This document shows, one piece after another, positions 35,965 through 48,002 of a stretch of 64,000 bases of DNA. Origin of the DNA: Kitasatospora fiedleri. GTDB taxonomy: Bacteria; Actinomycetota; Actinomycetes; Streptomycetales; Streptomycetaceae. Under the pieces are notes generated by a model. The model was not told the DNA's origin. It searched no databases and saw nothing but the letters and a program-made list of their open reading frames with translations. The DNA lies in contig NZ_OX419519.1 of the NCBI RefSeq assembly GCF_948472415.1, forward strand, positions 1,178,001 through 1,242,000, read 5' to 3'. A program made the translations under genes and the position numbers. The first letter of the stretch is position 1, and every line of letters starts with the position of its first letter.

Positions 35965-36018
35965 GCGACGACCGTGACGGCCGTGACGACCGTGACGGCC
36001 GTGACAGCCGCGACGGCC
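35965..36018. repeat. 9-bp tandem repeat, six copies
   Basis: Six units of gtgacggcc (variants gcgacgacc, gtgacgacc, gtgacagcc, gcgacggcc) between the first two secreted-protein genes. Confidence 0.88.
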
Positions 36019-36180
36019 GCACCGGCCGGCCGCACCGACCGGCGGTGCCGCTGAGCGCCGCTCCGGCCGGGAGCTCCTTCGACTGAACCCCCGCCCGCCC
36101 GCTGCCCGCTGCCCGACACCGGGACGGGAGCGGGGCCGGGGTCGAGATCCAACCTCCACCGAACCAGAAGGAACCCTCGC

Positions 36181-37065
36181 ATGGCATCCGCCATCAAGAC
36201 CCGCAAGACCGCCGTCCGACTGCTCACGGCCGCCGCCGTCCTGAGCGGCCTGGTGCTGAGCGCCGCCCAGGCCAACGCGGCGACCCCGCCGCCCCGTACC
36301 GAGGCGGCGGCGGCCACCGCACTGCCGACGGTGAACATGGAGGCCACCGTGCTGGCCGCCCAGATCGACCCCCGGCGCGCCGACAACACGCTGACCCCGG
36401 GCGCCAAGGACTCGGTCCTGGCCGTCGAGCGGGCCCTGCAGGCCCGCGGCCTCCTCGACGCCAAGTGGGTGGACGGCTACTTCGGCACCACCACCATCGC
36501 CGCCTACGCCGCCTACCAGCGCTCCCTCGGCTACACCGGCCTGGCCGCCAACGGGCTGCCCGGCACCACCTCCCTCACCTCGCTCGGGCAGGGCCGGTAC
36601 ACCGTCACCCAGCAGATCGGCCCCGGCGCCCACGTGCAGCGGAACGGCTACACCATCGACACCCGCACCCAGAACATGCTCACCGAGGCCGAACGCCTCC
36701 TGGGCTACAAGCTCACCCTGGACCAGGGCTCCTACAACCCCGGCGGCGACCCGACCTCGGCCGGCACCCACGACGGCGGCGGTGTCGTGGACATCAACGT
36801 CGACGGCATGACCAGCGCCACCCGCACCGCCGTCGCCAAGGCCCTGCGCCAGGTCGGGTTCGCCGCCTGGGTCCGCAACCCCAACCAGGGCGACTGGCCG
36901 TGGCACATCCACGCCGCCGCGATCAACGACACCGACCTGTCCACCCAGGCCCAGAACCAGACCGGTGACTACTACCTCGGCCTCAACGGCCTGGCCAACC
37001 ACGGCGCCGACGACGGCCCCCACGTCCCGATCCAGACCTGGGAGGAGTACCAGCGCACGCACTGA
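36181..37065 (+). CDS. secreted peptidoglycan-binding M15-type peptidase
   Basis: 294 residues. Signal peptide (to about residue 34, AQANA), then a PG_binding_1 module (VERALQARGLLDAKWVDGYFG ... AAYQRSLGYTG, about 80-130), then a catalytic domain with SAGTHDGGGVVDINVDG and the closing WPWHIHAAA (about 190-262). The His-x-Asp and His-x-His pattern is that of M15-like D-Ala-D-Ala/LD-type zinc peptidases. It probably trims peptidoglycan cross-bridges outside the cell. It lies between two other secreted-protein genes, each in the same orientation. Confidence 0.85.
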   Translation: MASAIKTRKTAVRLLTAAAVLSGLVLSAAQANAATPPPRTEAAAATALPTVNMEATVLAAQIDPRRADNTLTPGAKDSVLAVERALQARGLLDAKWVDGYFGTTTIAAYAAYQRSLGYTGLAANGLPGTTSLTSLGQGRYTVTQQIGPGAHVQRNGYTIDTRTQNMLTEAERLLGYKLTLDQGSYNPGGDPTSAGTHDGGGVVDINVDGMTSATRTAVAKALRQVGFAAWVRNPNQGDWPWHIHAAAINDTDLSTQAQNQTGDYYLGLNGLANHGADDGPHVPIQTWEEYQRTH

Positions 37066-37081
37066 CCGCGCGGTACCTCCC

Positions 37082-37182
37082 GAGCACGACCCACGCACGG
37101 CCCGAGGCACGGCCCGAGCACGACCGGGGCACGGCCCGAGCACGACCGAAGCACGACCGAAGCACGACCCAGGCACGACCCG
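37082..37182. repeat. degenerate ~11-bp tandem repeat, about nine units
   Basis: Units resembling gcacgaccga / gcacggcccga fill the spacer between the M15-type and CHAP genes. Confidence 0.8.
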
Positions 37183-37229
37183 ATCGCCCGTCAGCACCCG
37201 TTGACGGCACGTCACCGAGAGAGAAGACC

Positions 37230-38054
37230 GTGAAGAACATACGCAACATGATCACCGTCGCCGGCACCGCCCTGGCGCTGGCCGTCCCGCTGATCGCCAC
37301 CACCTCCGCGCCCGCCTTCGCCGCGTCCCGCGACGGAGTTTGCAGCTCCGGCGAGTTCTGCTACTACTACAACAGCGACGAGGCGGGCTCGGTCTCCGAC
37401 TTCACCGGCTCCCTCAGCAACTACGGCGACACCCAGCCGGACTGCTACGAGTTCAAGGGGTCCGGCGCCGGCCAGGGCATCTGCGTCAAGAACAACGCCG
37501 CCTCGGTGTGGAACCGCAGCAGCCAGACCGTCCGCGTCTACTACAACAGCGGCTACGCCGGCTCCTACCAGGACTTCGCCCCCGGAGCCAAGGGCAACCT
37601 CAACTCCACCCTGAAGAACAACGACGCCTCCCACAAGTTCCTCAGCAGCTCCAGCAACGACAACGAGAGCCCCACCAACGACTTCGACGGCGGCACCCGC
37701 GGCTTCGCCGCCAAGAACTGCACCGCCTTCGCGGCCTTCCGCATCGCGGACCGCCTCGGCATCCCGAACTTCAGCAACTCCTACGGCGGCACCACCTGGG
37801 GCAACGCCAGCACCTGGGACGACGCCGCCCGCCGCCTCGGCATCACCGTCAACAGCACCCCGGCCGTCGGCGCCATCGCCGTGAACGACACCCACGGGGT
37901 CTACGGCCACGTCGCCTACGTCAACGCGGTGTACTCCGACGGCTCCTTCGACGTGGAGGAGTACAACTGGAACAACCCGCTCGCCTACGGCACCCGCAGC
38001 CACCTCAAGGTCAGCAGCGCGGAGTCGTCCTTCCAGCACATGATCCACTTCTAA
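37230..38054 (+). CDS. secreted CHAP-domain hydrolase with I36/crystallin-like N-terminal domain
   Basis: 274 residues. Signal peptide to about residue 32 (SAPAFA). The N-terminal half has DGVCSSGEFCYYYNSDEAGS and the later GSYQDF strand, the pattern of peptidase-inhibitor I36/beta-gamma-crystallin-like domains. The C-terminal half (about 150-274) is a CHAP domain: catalytic Cys in KNCTAFAAFRIADRLG, His in YGHVAYVNAV, and VEEYNWNN. CHAP enzymes are amidases or endopeptidases of peptidoglycan. Gene order suggests a shared role with the neighbouring M15-type enzyme in wall remodelling. Confidence 0.87.
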   Translation: MKNIRNMITVAGTALALAVPLIATTSAPAFAASRDGVCSSGEFCYYYNSDEAGSVSDFTGSLSNYGDTQPDCYEFKGSGAGQGICVKNNAASVWNRSSQTVRVYYNSGYAGSYQDFAPGAKGNLNSTLKNNDASHKFLSSSSNDNESPTNDFDGGTRGFAAKNCTAFAAFRIADRLGIPNFSNSYGGTTWGNASTWDDAARRLGITVNSTPAVGAIAVNDTHGVYGHVAYVNAVYSDGSFDVEEYNWNNPLAYGTRSHLKVSSAESSFQHMIHF

Positions 38055-38151
38055 ACCGCCACCGACCGGCCCCCGGCAGCGCCGGGCCGATCAGCTGAGC
38101 GCGCGGTCCACGGCGGTGTGACGAACCCCGCCGGAGCCGCAGCGGTACGCA

Positions 38152-38186
38152 CGGCACGTACGGCACGTACGGCACGTACGGCACGT
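38152..38186. repeat. 9-bp tandem repeat, 3.9 copies
   Basis: cggcacgta repeated from 38152, directly before the terminator hairpin. Confidence 0.9.
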
Positions 38187-38188
38187 CT

Positions 38189-38244
38189 CGAAGCCCCGTC
38201 GGGCAGGTGACCCCTCCAGGTCGCCTCCGCCCGGCGGGGCTTCG
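38189..38244. terminator. bidirectional hairpin terminator
   Basis: Arms 38189-38204 and 38229-38244 pair over 16 bp with a single G-T mismatch, between the convergent CHAP and amylase genes. Confidence 0.82.
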
Positions 38245-38268
38245 ACGTGCTGCCGTGGTGCCGGTGCG

Positions 38269-41721
<3,453 letters not shown>

Positions 41722-41787
41722 GGGAGTGTCCCTCGTACGGGGCCGCAGGCGGTGGGGAACTGCCTCGCGGCAGGAGGTGGGTGGGGG

Positions 41788-41813
41788 AACTTGCGCAAGA
41801 ACCTGCAAGAACT
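41788..41813 (-). promoter_or_regulatory. MalR/Reg1-type operator of the amylase gene
   Basis: On the minus strand, CTTGCAG (41809-41803) is followed by CTTGCGCAAG (41799-41790). Heptamers CTTGCAG and their inverse are the known elements in streptomycete amylase and malE promoters. It directly follows the -10 box. Confidence 0.75.
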
Positions 41814-41819
41814 TCCAGG

Positions 41820-41848
41820 AGGTTACTGAGACATGACCGGCCTGTAAA
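41820..41848 (-). promoter_or_regulatory. amylase promoter
   Basis: Minus strand TTTACA (41848-41843) and TAACCT (41825-41820) with a 17-bp spacer; transcription would start within the operator just downstream. Confidence 0.6.
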
Positions 41849-41953
41849 GACTCCTTGACCTCCCCCGCTGCCGGGCATTCCGCCAGGAATCCACCCCACT
41901 CGCCGAAAAGACTTTCCGCAAACACCAGTCGGCACAGCAGAACTGACGCTTCG

Positions 41954-43188
41954 TCAACTTGCCACAATCGGAAGCCCCTTTGGCTCCCGCAGCGCGCGGG
42001 TGGTGGCCACCGCCACTGCCACCGCGCCGGTGAGCGCCGCGCAGCCGAGCAGCGCGGCCCGGACGCCGACCGCACCCGCGAGCGCGCCCCAGATGGGGTT
42101 GGCCGCGGTGAGGGTCGCGCTCTGGACGAGCGCGAGCAGCGCCTGCACCCGCCCGAGGTGGGTCGCGGGCGCACCGGCCAGCACGAGCGGGCCCAGGTGG
42201 CAGGCGAAGACGCTGGAACCGGCCCCGACCAGCACCGCGGCCGCCCCGGCCCAGGCCGGGGCGGGGGCCAGGGCGAGCGCGGCGGTGCCGAGAGCGGCGA
42301 TCCCCAGCCCGAGGACGACGCCGCACCCGGCCCGGCGGAGCACCCCGTACCGGGCGGCGGCCAGCGAGACGCCCAGCACACCGAGCGCCTGTCCCCCGGC
42401 CGACAGCCCCACGGCACCCGCTCCCCAGGCATGCGCCCGGACCAGCAGCGGTCCGAGCAGCCCGACCACCGGCAGCACCCCGGCCGCCGCGACCGCCGCC
42501 ACCGGCAGCGCGACCCGCAGCGTCCGGTCCCGCCGCACCACTCGCAGGCCGTCCGCCAGTCCCGCCACCAGACCGCCCCCGCTCCGTCCGCTCTCCTCCC
42601 CCGCCCGTAGCCTCAGCGTCACCGCGAGGACCGCGAGGAAGGTCACCGCGTCGGCGACCGCCGCCCCCGCAAGGCCGACGCCCCCGACCAGCAGCGCGCC
42701 GACCGGGGCACCGAGCAGCACCGCCACCTGGCCCCCGGCCTGACGCAGCGCCAGTGCCCGGGACAGCTGGGCGGGGACGACCAGCAGTCGCGGCAGCGCA
42801 CCGCTCGCGGGGAGCTGGAAGGCGTCGACGGTGCCGATCAGCAGCACGAACCCGATCAGCGTCCACCGGCCGCCACCCGCCGTCCGGTCCACCACCGCCA
42901 GCGCCAGGACGACGACCACCATCGCCGCGTCCGCGAGCAGCGCCACCCGCCGGGGCCCGTACCGGTCGACCACCGCCCCGCCGAGCAGCAACAGGACGGT
43001 GCGCGGCACGGTGACCGCGGCCAGTACCAGCCCGGCGGCCGACCCGCCGTAGCCGGCACCGGCCCAGCCGAGGGCGGTGGCGAGGGCGGCGTCCCCGACG
43101 GCGGAGACCCGGGTGCCCGTGAGCCACCACAGGTACGCCCGGGCAGCCCGGCGGCATCGGTATCGGTATCGGCAGTGCTGGTTCCCAT
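41954..43188 (-). CDS. MFS transporter (N-terminal frame break)
   Basis: About 411-residue major facilitator with some twelve helices. The body reads from AYLWWLTGTRVSAVGDAALA through VVDRYGPRRVALLADA (loop 2-3 motif of MFS) to the C-terminal LREPKGLPIVAS. The natural start appears to be ATG 43188 (MGTSTADTDTDAAGLPG), which joins the body if one base is restored in cccggg at 43138-43143; the alternative start at 43258 gives an odd Arg/His-rich N-terminus. It resembles actinobacterial drug/antibiotic efflux MFS proteins. Substrate unknown; divergent from the hemerythrin gene. Confidence 0.82.
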
Positions 43189-43284
43189 GGCGGCCGACGC
43201 TAGGAACCTCGACCCACTCGAAGGCAAACCCCGCCCCCGCGTGCCGTCGGTCCACCACCGGGGTCGGGCCTCCACACTGGCGGG

Positions 43285-43758
43285 ATGTGCCACTACTGCG
43301 GGTGCCGCGAGATCCCGCTGATCAAGGACTTCATCCGGGAGCACGAGGCGGCCACCGACCTGACCGGGGAGATCGCCCGCCTACTGGAGTCGGACGACCC
43401 GATCTCGGCGGGAGCACTGCTGGCACCGCTGGCCGCCGAACTCGCCGCGCACTGGCGGGGCGAGGAGGACGGCCTGTTCCGAGTGATGCGCGCGGACCCG
43501 GAGTTCACGGCGTACATCGACGCCCTGGAGACCGAGCACCGCGCCCTCGCGGACCTCCTCGCCATCACCGACCTCGCCCGCCCCGCCGACCGTTCCGCCC
43601 TGCTGACCGCCTTCGCCGAGCTGCACGCCCACATCGCCAAGGAGGAGGACGGGCTCTTCCCCGCCTCCCTGATCGCCCTGACCGCCGCCGACTGGAACAC
43701 CTCGATGGCCGCCTGGCAGGCCGCCCACCCCGACCGCCGCCCCTCCCCACCGGGCTGA
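43285..43758 (+). CDS. hemerythrin HHE-domain protein
   Basis: 157-residue four-helix protein with the hemerythrin-like metal ligands: IREHEAATDL (His/Glu helix 1), AHWRGEEDGLFRVM (helix 2), LETEHRALADLL (helix 3) and LHAHIAKEEDGLFPASL (helix 4). The short N-terminal MCHYCGCREIPLIK adds three cysteines typical of actinobacterial HHE proteins. Such proteins bind diiron and sense or carry O2/NO. It is divergent from the MFS gene (about 96 bp). Confidence 0.88.
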   Translation: MCHYCGCREIPLIKDFIREHEAATDLTGEIARLLESDDPISAGALLAPLAAELAAHWRGEEDGLFRVMRADPEFTAYIDALETEHRALADLLAITDLARPADRSALLTAFAELHAHIAKEEDGLFPASLIALTAADWNTSMAAWQAAHPDRRPSPPG

Positions 43759-43901
43759 CCCGCCCTCGCGGGCACCCGGCGCGACGCCCCCGGACAGCGG
43801 GTCCGGTGGTGCGGTGCCGGACCTCGGCGCCCGGCGCACCACCCCGGCGCGCGTCAACCTGCCGAGTATCCATGCGGATACGCAGTGTCACTACGTGCCC
43901 G

Positions 43902-43907
43902 TATGAT
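43902..43907 (+). promoter_or_regulatory. candidate -10 box of the type VII-like operon
   Basis: TATGAT, 32 bp before the GTG of the operon's first gene. The -35 region is weak (near 43879). Confidence 0.4.
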
Positions 43908-43938
43908 CTCTGCCGGTGGCACCGTCCAGGGGAGATCA

Positions 43939-44247
43939 GTGAGCGAGCAGATCAGCGTGGACCCGGCCGAGTTGAGGGCTTCGGCCGCCGCCTCGCGGAG
44001 CATCGGGGAGGAGTTGCGGCAGCCGGTCGCCGTGGCGACCGGTGCCAGCCGGGCGACCGGCGGGGAGTTGGCGGGGTGGTCGGTGGGCGCGGAGTTGCAG
44101 CGTCTCGCGAACGGGTGGGCGCCGCCGCTCGGCGGGCTGGCGGAGCGGCTGGCCGCCACGGCCGCCGCCCTGGAGGCCAGTGCGCAGGGGCACGAGTGGA
44201 ACGACGACCGGATCGCCGGGACGTGGCGGAAGCCGGGGGCGCGGTGA
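43939..44247 (+). CDS. ESX/WXG100-like small helical protein
   Basis: 102-residue all-helical protein, GTG at 43939 with gggag upstream. It has the size and helix-turn-helix-like layout of type VII secretion partners: DPAELRASAAASRSIGEELRQ, a central WSVGAELQRLANGWAPPLGGL turn, and a second long helix LAERLAATAAALEAS, ending GTWRKPGAR. A strict WxG is not present, so this is a divergent member. It overlaps the hydrolase gene by GTGA and is probably its secretion partner. Confidence 0.7.
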   Translation: MSEQISVDPAELRASAAASRSIGEELRQPVAVATGASRATGGELAGWSVGAELQRLANGWAPPLGGLAERLAATAAALEASAQGHEWNDDRIAGTWRKPGAR

Positions 44248-45884
44248 GCGGCGACTTCGCGCTGCTGCGGCGTTTCGACCCCGGCGGACTCCGGGACGCG
44301 GCCGAGGGCTGGCGTCGGCTGTCCGCTGCGGCGGAGGACGCCAACGGCCGGCACCGGCACCGGGTCAACGGGCCGCTGCGGGCGCACTGGCAGGGCAGGG
44401 ACGCGGACAGCGCGTTCTTCACGATGGAGTCCACCGAGCAGGAGCTGGAGGTCGTCCGGGTGGAGGCCGAGTCGGTGGCACTGGTGCTGGACACCGTCGC
44501 CGACCGGATGGACCAGGCCAGGACGAACCTGTCGAACGCGCTCCGGCGGGCCGACGAGTGGAACCTCCCGGTGGCCGACGACGGCACGGTCGGCCTCCCG
44601 CCGCAGGCCGCGGCGGACCGCCACGACCCGGACGCCCGCGACGAGCGGCAACGCCGGACCCTGCTGCGCGCGCAGCTCCAGGGCCGTATCGACACCGCAC
44701 TCGCCACCGCCCGCGAGGCCAGTGACCAGGGCGCCCGCGCGCTCGGACGGCTCGGCGCGGACATCCTCACCCAGCCCCGGGTGTTCGGGGCCGCGGGCGA
44801 GTCGGCGCAGGACGTCCGGGACGTCGCCGCGGACCTCGGCCTCGCCGCCCCGTACCTCCCGGCGAACGAGGACCCCGCACGGGCCGCCCGGTGGTGGCGG
44901 TCGCTGACGCCCGAACAGCAGCAGCGTCTCCTCGCCCTGCACCCCGAGGAGATCGGCCGCCTCGACGGCCTCCCCGCCACCGTCCGGGACCGGGCCAACC
45001 GCCTCGTCCTGGAGCAGCGGCTCGACGCCCTGAAGGCCGGCGACGCCAGGGGCTCGGGGCTGACGGCCGACGAGTACGGCCGGCGCGAGACCGCCCTCCG
45101 CGTACTGAAGGAGACGCTCGACCGGCGGGACGGATCGGACGAGCAGCACCGCCTGTTCCTGCTGAGCCTGGACCCCCGGGGCGACGGCAGGGCCATCGTG
45201 TCCACCGGCGATCCGGACACCGCCGACCACACCGCCGTCCTGGTGCCCGGCACCGGCACGACCGTCGAGGAGATGCCCGGTCAGATCGAGCGCATCGGCA
45301 GGTTGCAGGACGCGGCGCGAGGAGAACTCACGGACACGGGGCAGAAGGTCGCGGTGGTGTCCTGGCTCGGCTACGACGCGCCCGAGGTGAGCGGCAGCGT
45401 CCTCACCCGCGGCCGTGCCGAGGCCGGCGCCGAGGACATGCGTCGCTTCACCGACGGCCTCCGGGTCGCTCAGGGCGACCACCGCAGCCACCTGACCGTC
45501 ATCGGCCACAGCTACGGCACCACCGCCGTCGGGGCCGCCGCAGCAGGCGGTCAGGGACTACAGGCGGACGACATCGTCGCCATCGCCAGCCCCGGCATGT
45601 CCACCGACAGCGCCTCCGACCTCCACATCGATCCCGACCACTTCTGGGCCGGGACCGCGGCCGACGACAACATCGACCTGGCCACCGGCCTGACCCTCGG
45701 CCCCGACCCGGCCCTCGGTGCCTTCGGCGGGAACACCCTCGCCATCGACACCTCCGGCCACAGCGGCTACTGGGACCTCCACAGCGAGAGCCTGGCCAAC
45801 CAAGGGAAGATCATCGTCGGCCGGCCGCCGAACACCGTCGACAACCACCGGGGCGAGCCCGATGCACTCGTGCCCGGTCTCTGA
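44244..45884 (+). CDS. DUF1023 alpha/beta hydrolase with N-terminal ESX-like helical domain
   Basis: 546 residues. The N-terminal part (to about 170) is long helices with heptad character (HWQGRDADSAFFTMESTEQE; VLDTVADRMDQARTNLSNAL), as in proteins delivered by type VII secretion. The C-terminal DUF1023 domain (about 290-520) is an alpha/beta hydrolase: AVLVPGTGTTVEEM oxyanion region and VIGHSYGTTAVG with nucleophile Ser423; candidate Asp and His follow in DDIVAIASPGMS and DTSGHSGYWD. No signal peptide. A lipase/esterase effector function is inferred. GTG start overlaps the upstream partner; the lipoprotein gene follows within 30 bp. Confidence 0.85.
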   Translation: MSGDFALLRRFDPGGLRDAAEGWRRLSAAAEDANGRHRHRVNGPLRAHWQGRDADSAFFTMESTEQELEVVRVEAESVALVLDTVADRMDQARTNLSNALRRADEWNLPVADDGTVGLPPQAAADRHDPDARDERQRRTLLRAQLQGRIDTALATAREASDQGARALGRLGADILTQPRVFGAAGESAQDVRDVAADLGLAAPYLPANEDPARAARWWRSLTPEQQQRLLALHPEEIGRLDGLPATVRDRANRLVLEQRLDALKAGDARGSGLTADEYGRRETALRVLKETLDRRDGSDEQHRLFLLSLDPRGDGRAIVSTGDPDTADHTAVLVPGTGTTVEEMPGQIERIGRLQDAARGELTDTGQKVAVVSWLGYDAPEVSGSVLTRGRAEAGAEDMRRFTDGLRVAQGDHRSHLTVIGHSYGTTAVGAAAAGGQGLQADDIVAIASPGMSTDSASDLHIDPDHFWAGTAADDNIDLATGLTLGPDPALGAFGGNTLAIDTSGHSGYWDLHSESLANQGKIIVGRPPNTVDNHRGEPDALVPGL

Positions 45885-45912
45885 GGCCCGAGTGTCGTCC
45901 GAGAGACCTCCG

Positions 45913-46440
45913 ATGAACCGATCGAGCAGCCCCTCCAGGCGTCGCACCCTGGCAGGCGTCGCCGCCCTGTCCCTGTCACTCCTCCTGGGAGGCTGCGTGA
46001 ACAGCCCCGATCCGAACGAGCCGCTGCCCGTCCTAGCCAAGAGCGACGCCGAAACCTGGGCGCAGCACCTGACCCGGTACCTGGCCCAGACCGCCGGCGT
46101 CACCCTGACCGCGGAGAGTGCCACGCCCTACTTCAGCACCTGTGAGGGCAGGAACGGCGAAGTCGCGGACGACGGCCGCTACACCCTCGCCTACCACGTG
46201 GCGAGCACCACTCCCCGGGCGCAGCACCCCGATGCCGTCCGCAGGATCAGGGCCGCCCTCGAGAAGGAGGGCTTCACCGTCACCGGCTACCGCGAAGCAT
46301 GGGAGAACCAGCCCGACGTGCTCCTGTACGCCAGGCACGCCGAAGGCCGCTACTTCGTCGACGTCAGCACCGGCGTCAACACCGACCGGCTCACCTTCAC
46401 CGTCAACACCCGCTGCCTCATGCCGCCTCCCGCCCCCTGA
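45913..46440 (+). CDS. lipoprotein downstream of the DUF1023 hydrolase
   Basis: 175-residue predicted lipoprotein: MNRSSSPSRRRTLAGVAALS signal with lipobox LLLGGC (Cys about 33). The mature domain (about 60-170) has YFSTCEGRNGEVADDGRYTLAYHV and FVDVSTGVNTDRLTFTVNTRC, with a likely disulfide. It starts 28 bp after the hydrolase stop, so it belongs to the same operon. As an outer-face membrane protein it could be an immunity or accessory protein for the hydrolase. Family not recognised. Confidence 0.82.
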   Translation: MNRSSSPSRRRTLAGVAALSLSLLLGGCVNSPDPNEPLPVLAKSDAETWAQHLTRYLAQTAGVTLTAESATPYFSTCEGRNGEVADDGRYTLAYHVASTTPRAQHPDAVRRIRAALEKEGFTVTGYREAWENQPDVLLYARHAEGRYFVDVSTGVNTDRLTFTVNTRCLMPPPAP

Positions 46441-46455
46441 CCGTCGTGCACCGGG

Positions 46456-47676
46456 TCACTCCAGGGGGTCGCGGACCACCTCGGGGAGGTGGAGGACGGC
46501 CTGGAGGGCGATGTAGAGCTCGGCGGAGTCGAGGCGGCGTTCGGTGGAGCGGCCGGAGAGCTGTTCGATGCGGCGCAGGCGGTAGCGGACGGTGTTGGGG
46601 TGGCAGTGGAGGAGTTTGGCGGCCTTGTCGGCGGAGCCGTCGACGGCGAACCAGGTGGAGAGGGTGGTGAGGAGTTGGTCGCGCTGGCCGTCGGGGAGTT
46701 CCGTGACGTGGCCGAGCACCTGGTTGCCGATCCGGGAGGCGGTGGAGGGGGCGCTGGCGACCAGCATGGGGAGCGGGTTGGCGTCGAAGAGGGTGACCGT
46801 CTCGTCGGGGCGGGCGGAGCTGGCGAGGGCGACCTGGGCGAGGTGGAGGGCTTGCGGGGTCTGGTCGAGGCGGGTGTAGCAGGGGCTGACGCCGGCCCGG
46901 CGGACGGTCTGGCTGCGCAGGGTGTCGACCAGCAGGTCGATCGCGGCGGCGGCGCGCATCGAGACGATGCCGATGTGGGCGTCGGGGGTGAGCCGCCAGG
47001 CGGAGCCCATGTCGTGGGCGCGCAGGGTGGGTTCGATGTCGGGGAGGGCCTGCCGGGCGAGACCGGGGGCGTGGGCGACGACCACGGCGAAGGTGCCGTC
47101 GTACGGGAGGGTGAGCATGTCGGCGGCTTCCAGGACGGAGCCGGGGTTGCCCATGCCGCCGCGCAGCACCACGTCGACGAGGGCGGAGCGCTCCTGGTCG
47201 CGGCGGACCATCAGCAGGGCGGTGGTCTCGTTGAAGGCGTTCATCATGGCGGTGGTCGACTCCTCGTTGAACCGCCAGACGTCGGTGGCCATCTGCACCA
47301 ACTCCTCGTTGGTGGCGAGGCCGTGGCGCTGCGACTCGGCGGCCATGGTCTCCCAGAGGTGGGCGAAGCCGACCCGGAACGCGGACTGCACGGTGGCCGA
47401 CGGGACGCCCTGCTCGGCGCGCAGCCGTCCGGTGCGGCGGGGGGCCTCCAGGCTGAGGCCGTCCTCGTGGGCGAGCCGGCGCAGGGTGAACTCGATGTTG
47501 CTGCGGACGGATTCGGCGAGGTCCCCGGCGGGCAGTGGTCCGGCGCTGCGGTAGACGGTCATGGCGCCGCGAATCCGGCGGACCGTCTCCTCGGTGAGCG
47601 CGGTGAGTCGGTTCAGCAGGTGGCCGGCCAGTCGCGCGGCCGAGTCGGGCGGCGCGTCGGTGAGTCGGGTGCCCAT
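46456..47676 (-). CDS. PucR/CdaR-type transcriptional regulator
   Basis: 406-residue cytosolic regulator. A helical N-terminal domain with RVGFAHLWETMAAESQRHG and MNAFNETTALLMVRRDQERSALVDVVLRGG precedes a GGDEF-like middle region and the C-terminal PucR helix-turn-helix: WFAVDGSADKAAKLLHCHPNTVRYRLRRIEQLSG (about 345-380). Such proteins are common in streptomycetes. Convergent with the lipoprotein gene; targets unknown. Confidence 0.92.
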   Translation of the reverse strand: MGTRLTDAPPDSAARLAGHLLNRLTALTEETVRRIRGAMTVYRSAGPLPAGDLAESVRSNIEFTLRRLAHEDGLSLEAPRRTGRLRAEQGVPSATVQSAFRVGFAHLWETMAAESQRHGLATNEELVQMATDVWRFNEESTTAMMNAFNETTALLMVRRDQERSALVDVVLRGGMGNPGSVLEAADMLTLPYDGTFAVVVAHAPGLARQALPDIEPTLRAHDMGSAWRLTPDAHIGIVSMRAAAAIDLLVDTLRSQTVRRAGVSPCYTRLDQTPQALHLAQVALASSARPDETVTLFDANPLPMLVASAPSTASRIGNQVLGHVTELPDGQRDQLLTTLSTWFAVDGSADKAAKLLHCHPNTVRYRLRRIEQLSGRSTERRLDSAELYIALQAVLHLPEVVRDPLE

Positions 47677-48002
47677 GCGGTGAGCCTAGGCGGCGCGCGG
47701 TGGCGCGCGGTGGCGCGTCCGGTGGGTGCGGGGGGCGCGCCGGGCGGCCGGGTGCGGCGTGGGGTGCCGGGACGGGCGGCGGCCGGACGGGCGTTCCCCG
47801 GGTGAGGGCGGGGGCGGGTGTTGACGCGGTGTCAGGCCGTTGGCGGAGCGTTTTGTCGCGGCCCACAGGCCGGGCCGGGCCGCGGCTGTCCGTCCGGACA
47901 GCGTTGGTGCCGGCGGGGCCCGGGGTGCGCCGGGCGGCTCTAGTGTGCTGCCCAGACCGGACCGGACCCGCCGGGCCGGACCGAGTGGAGAAGGCACCCG
48001 TG
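47677..48002. other. divergent spacer between PucR and SsgA-like genes
   Basis: 326 bp without a gene. Near the PucR start are 2.6 copies of ggcgcgcggt (47692-47717). Nothing else is clear except a ggagaagg ribosome-binding site for the SsgA-like gene. Confidence 0.7.

Noticed and set aside
35102..38186. Short tandem repeats as a CRISPR array
   Set aside because: Units are 9-12 bp and contiguous with no unique spacers, and there are no cas genes.
41823..43157. 444-aa minus-strand frame over the MFS gene
   Set aside because: Shadow frame: Gly/Arg-rich, no helices; the parallel frame encodes a normal twelve-helix MFS protein.
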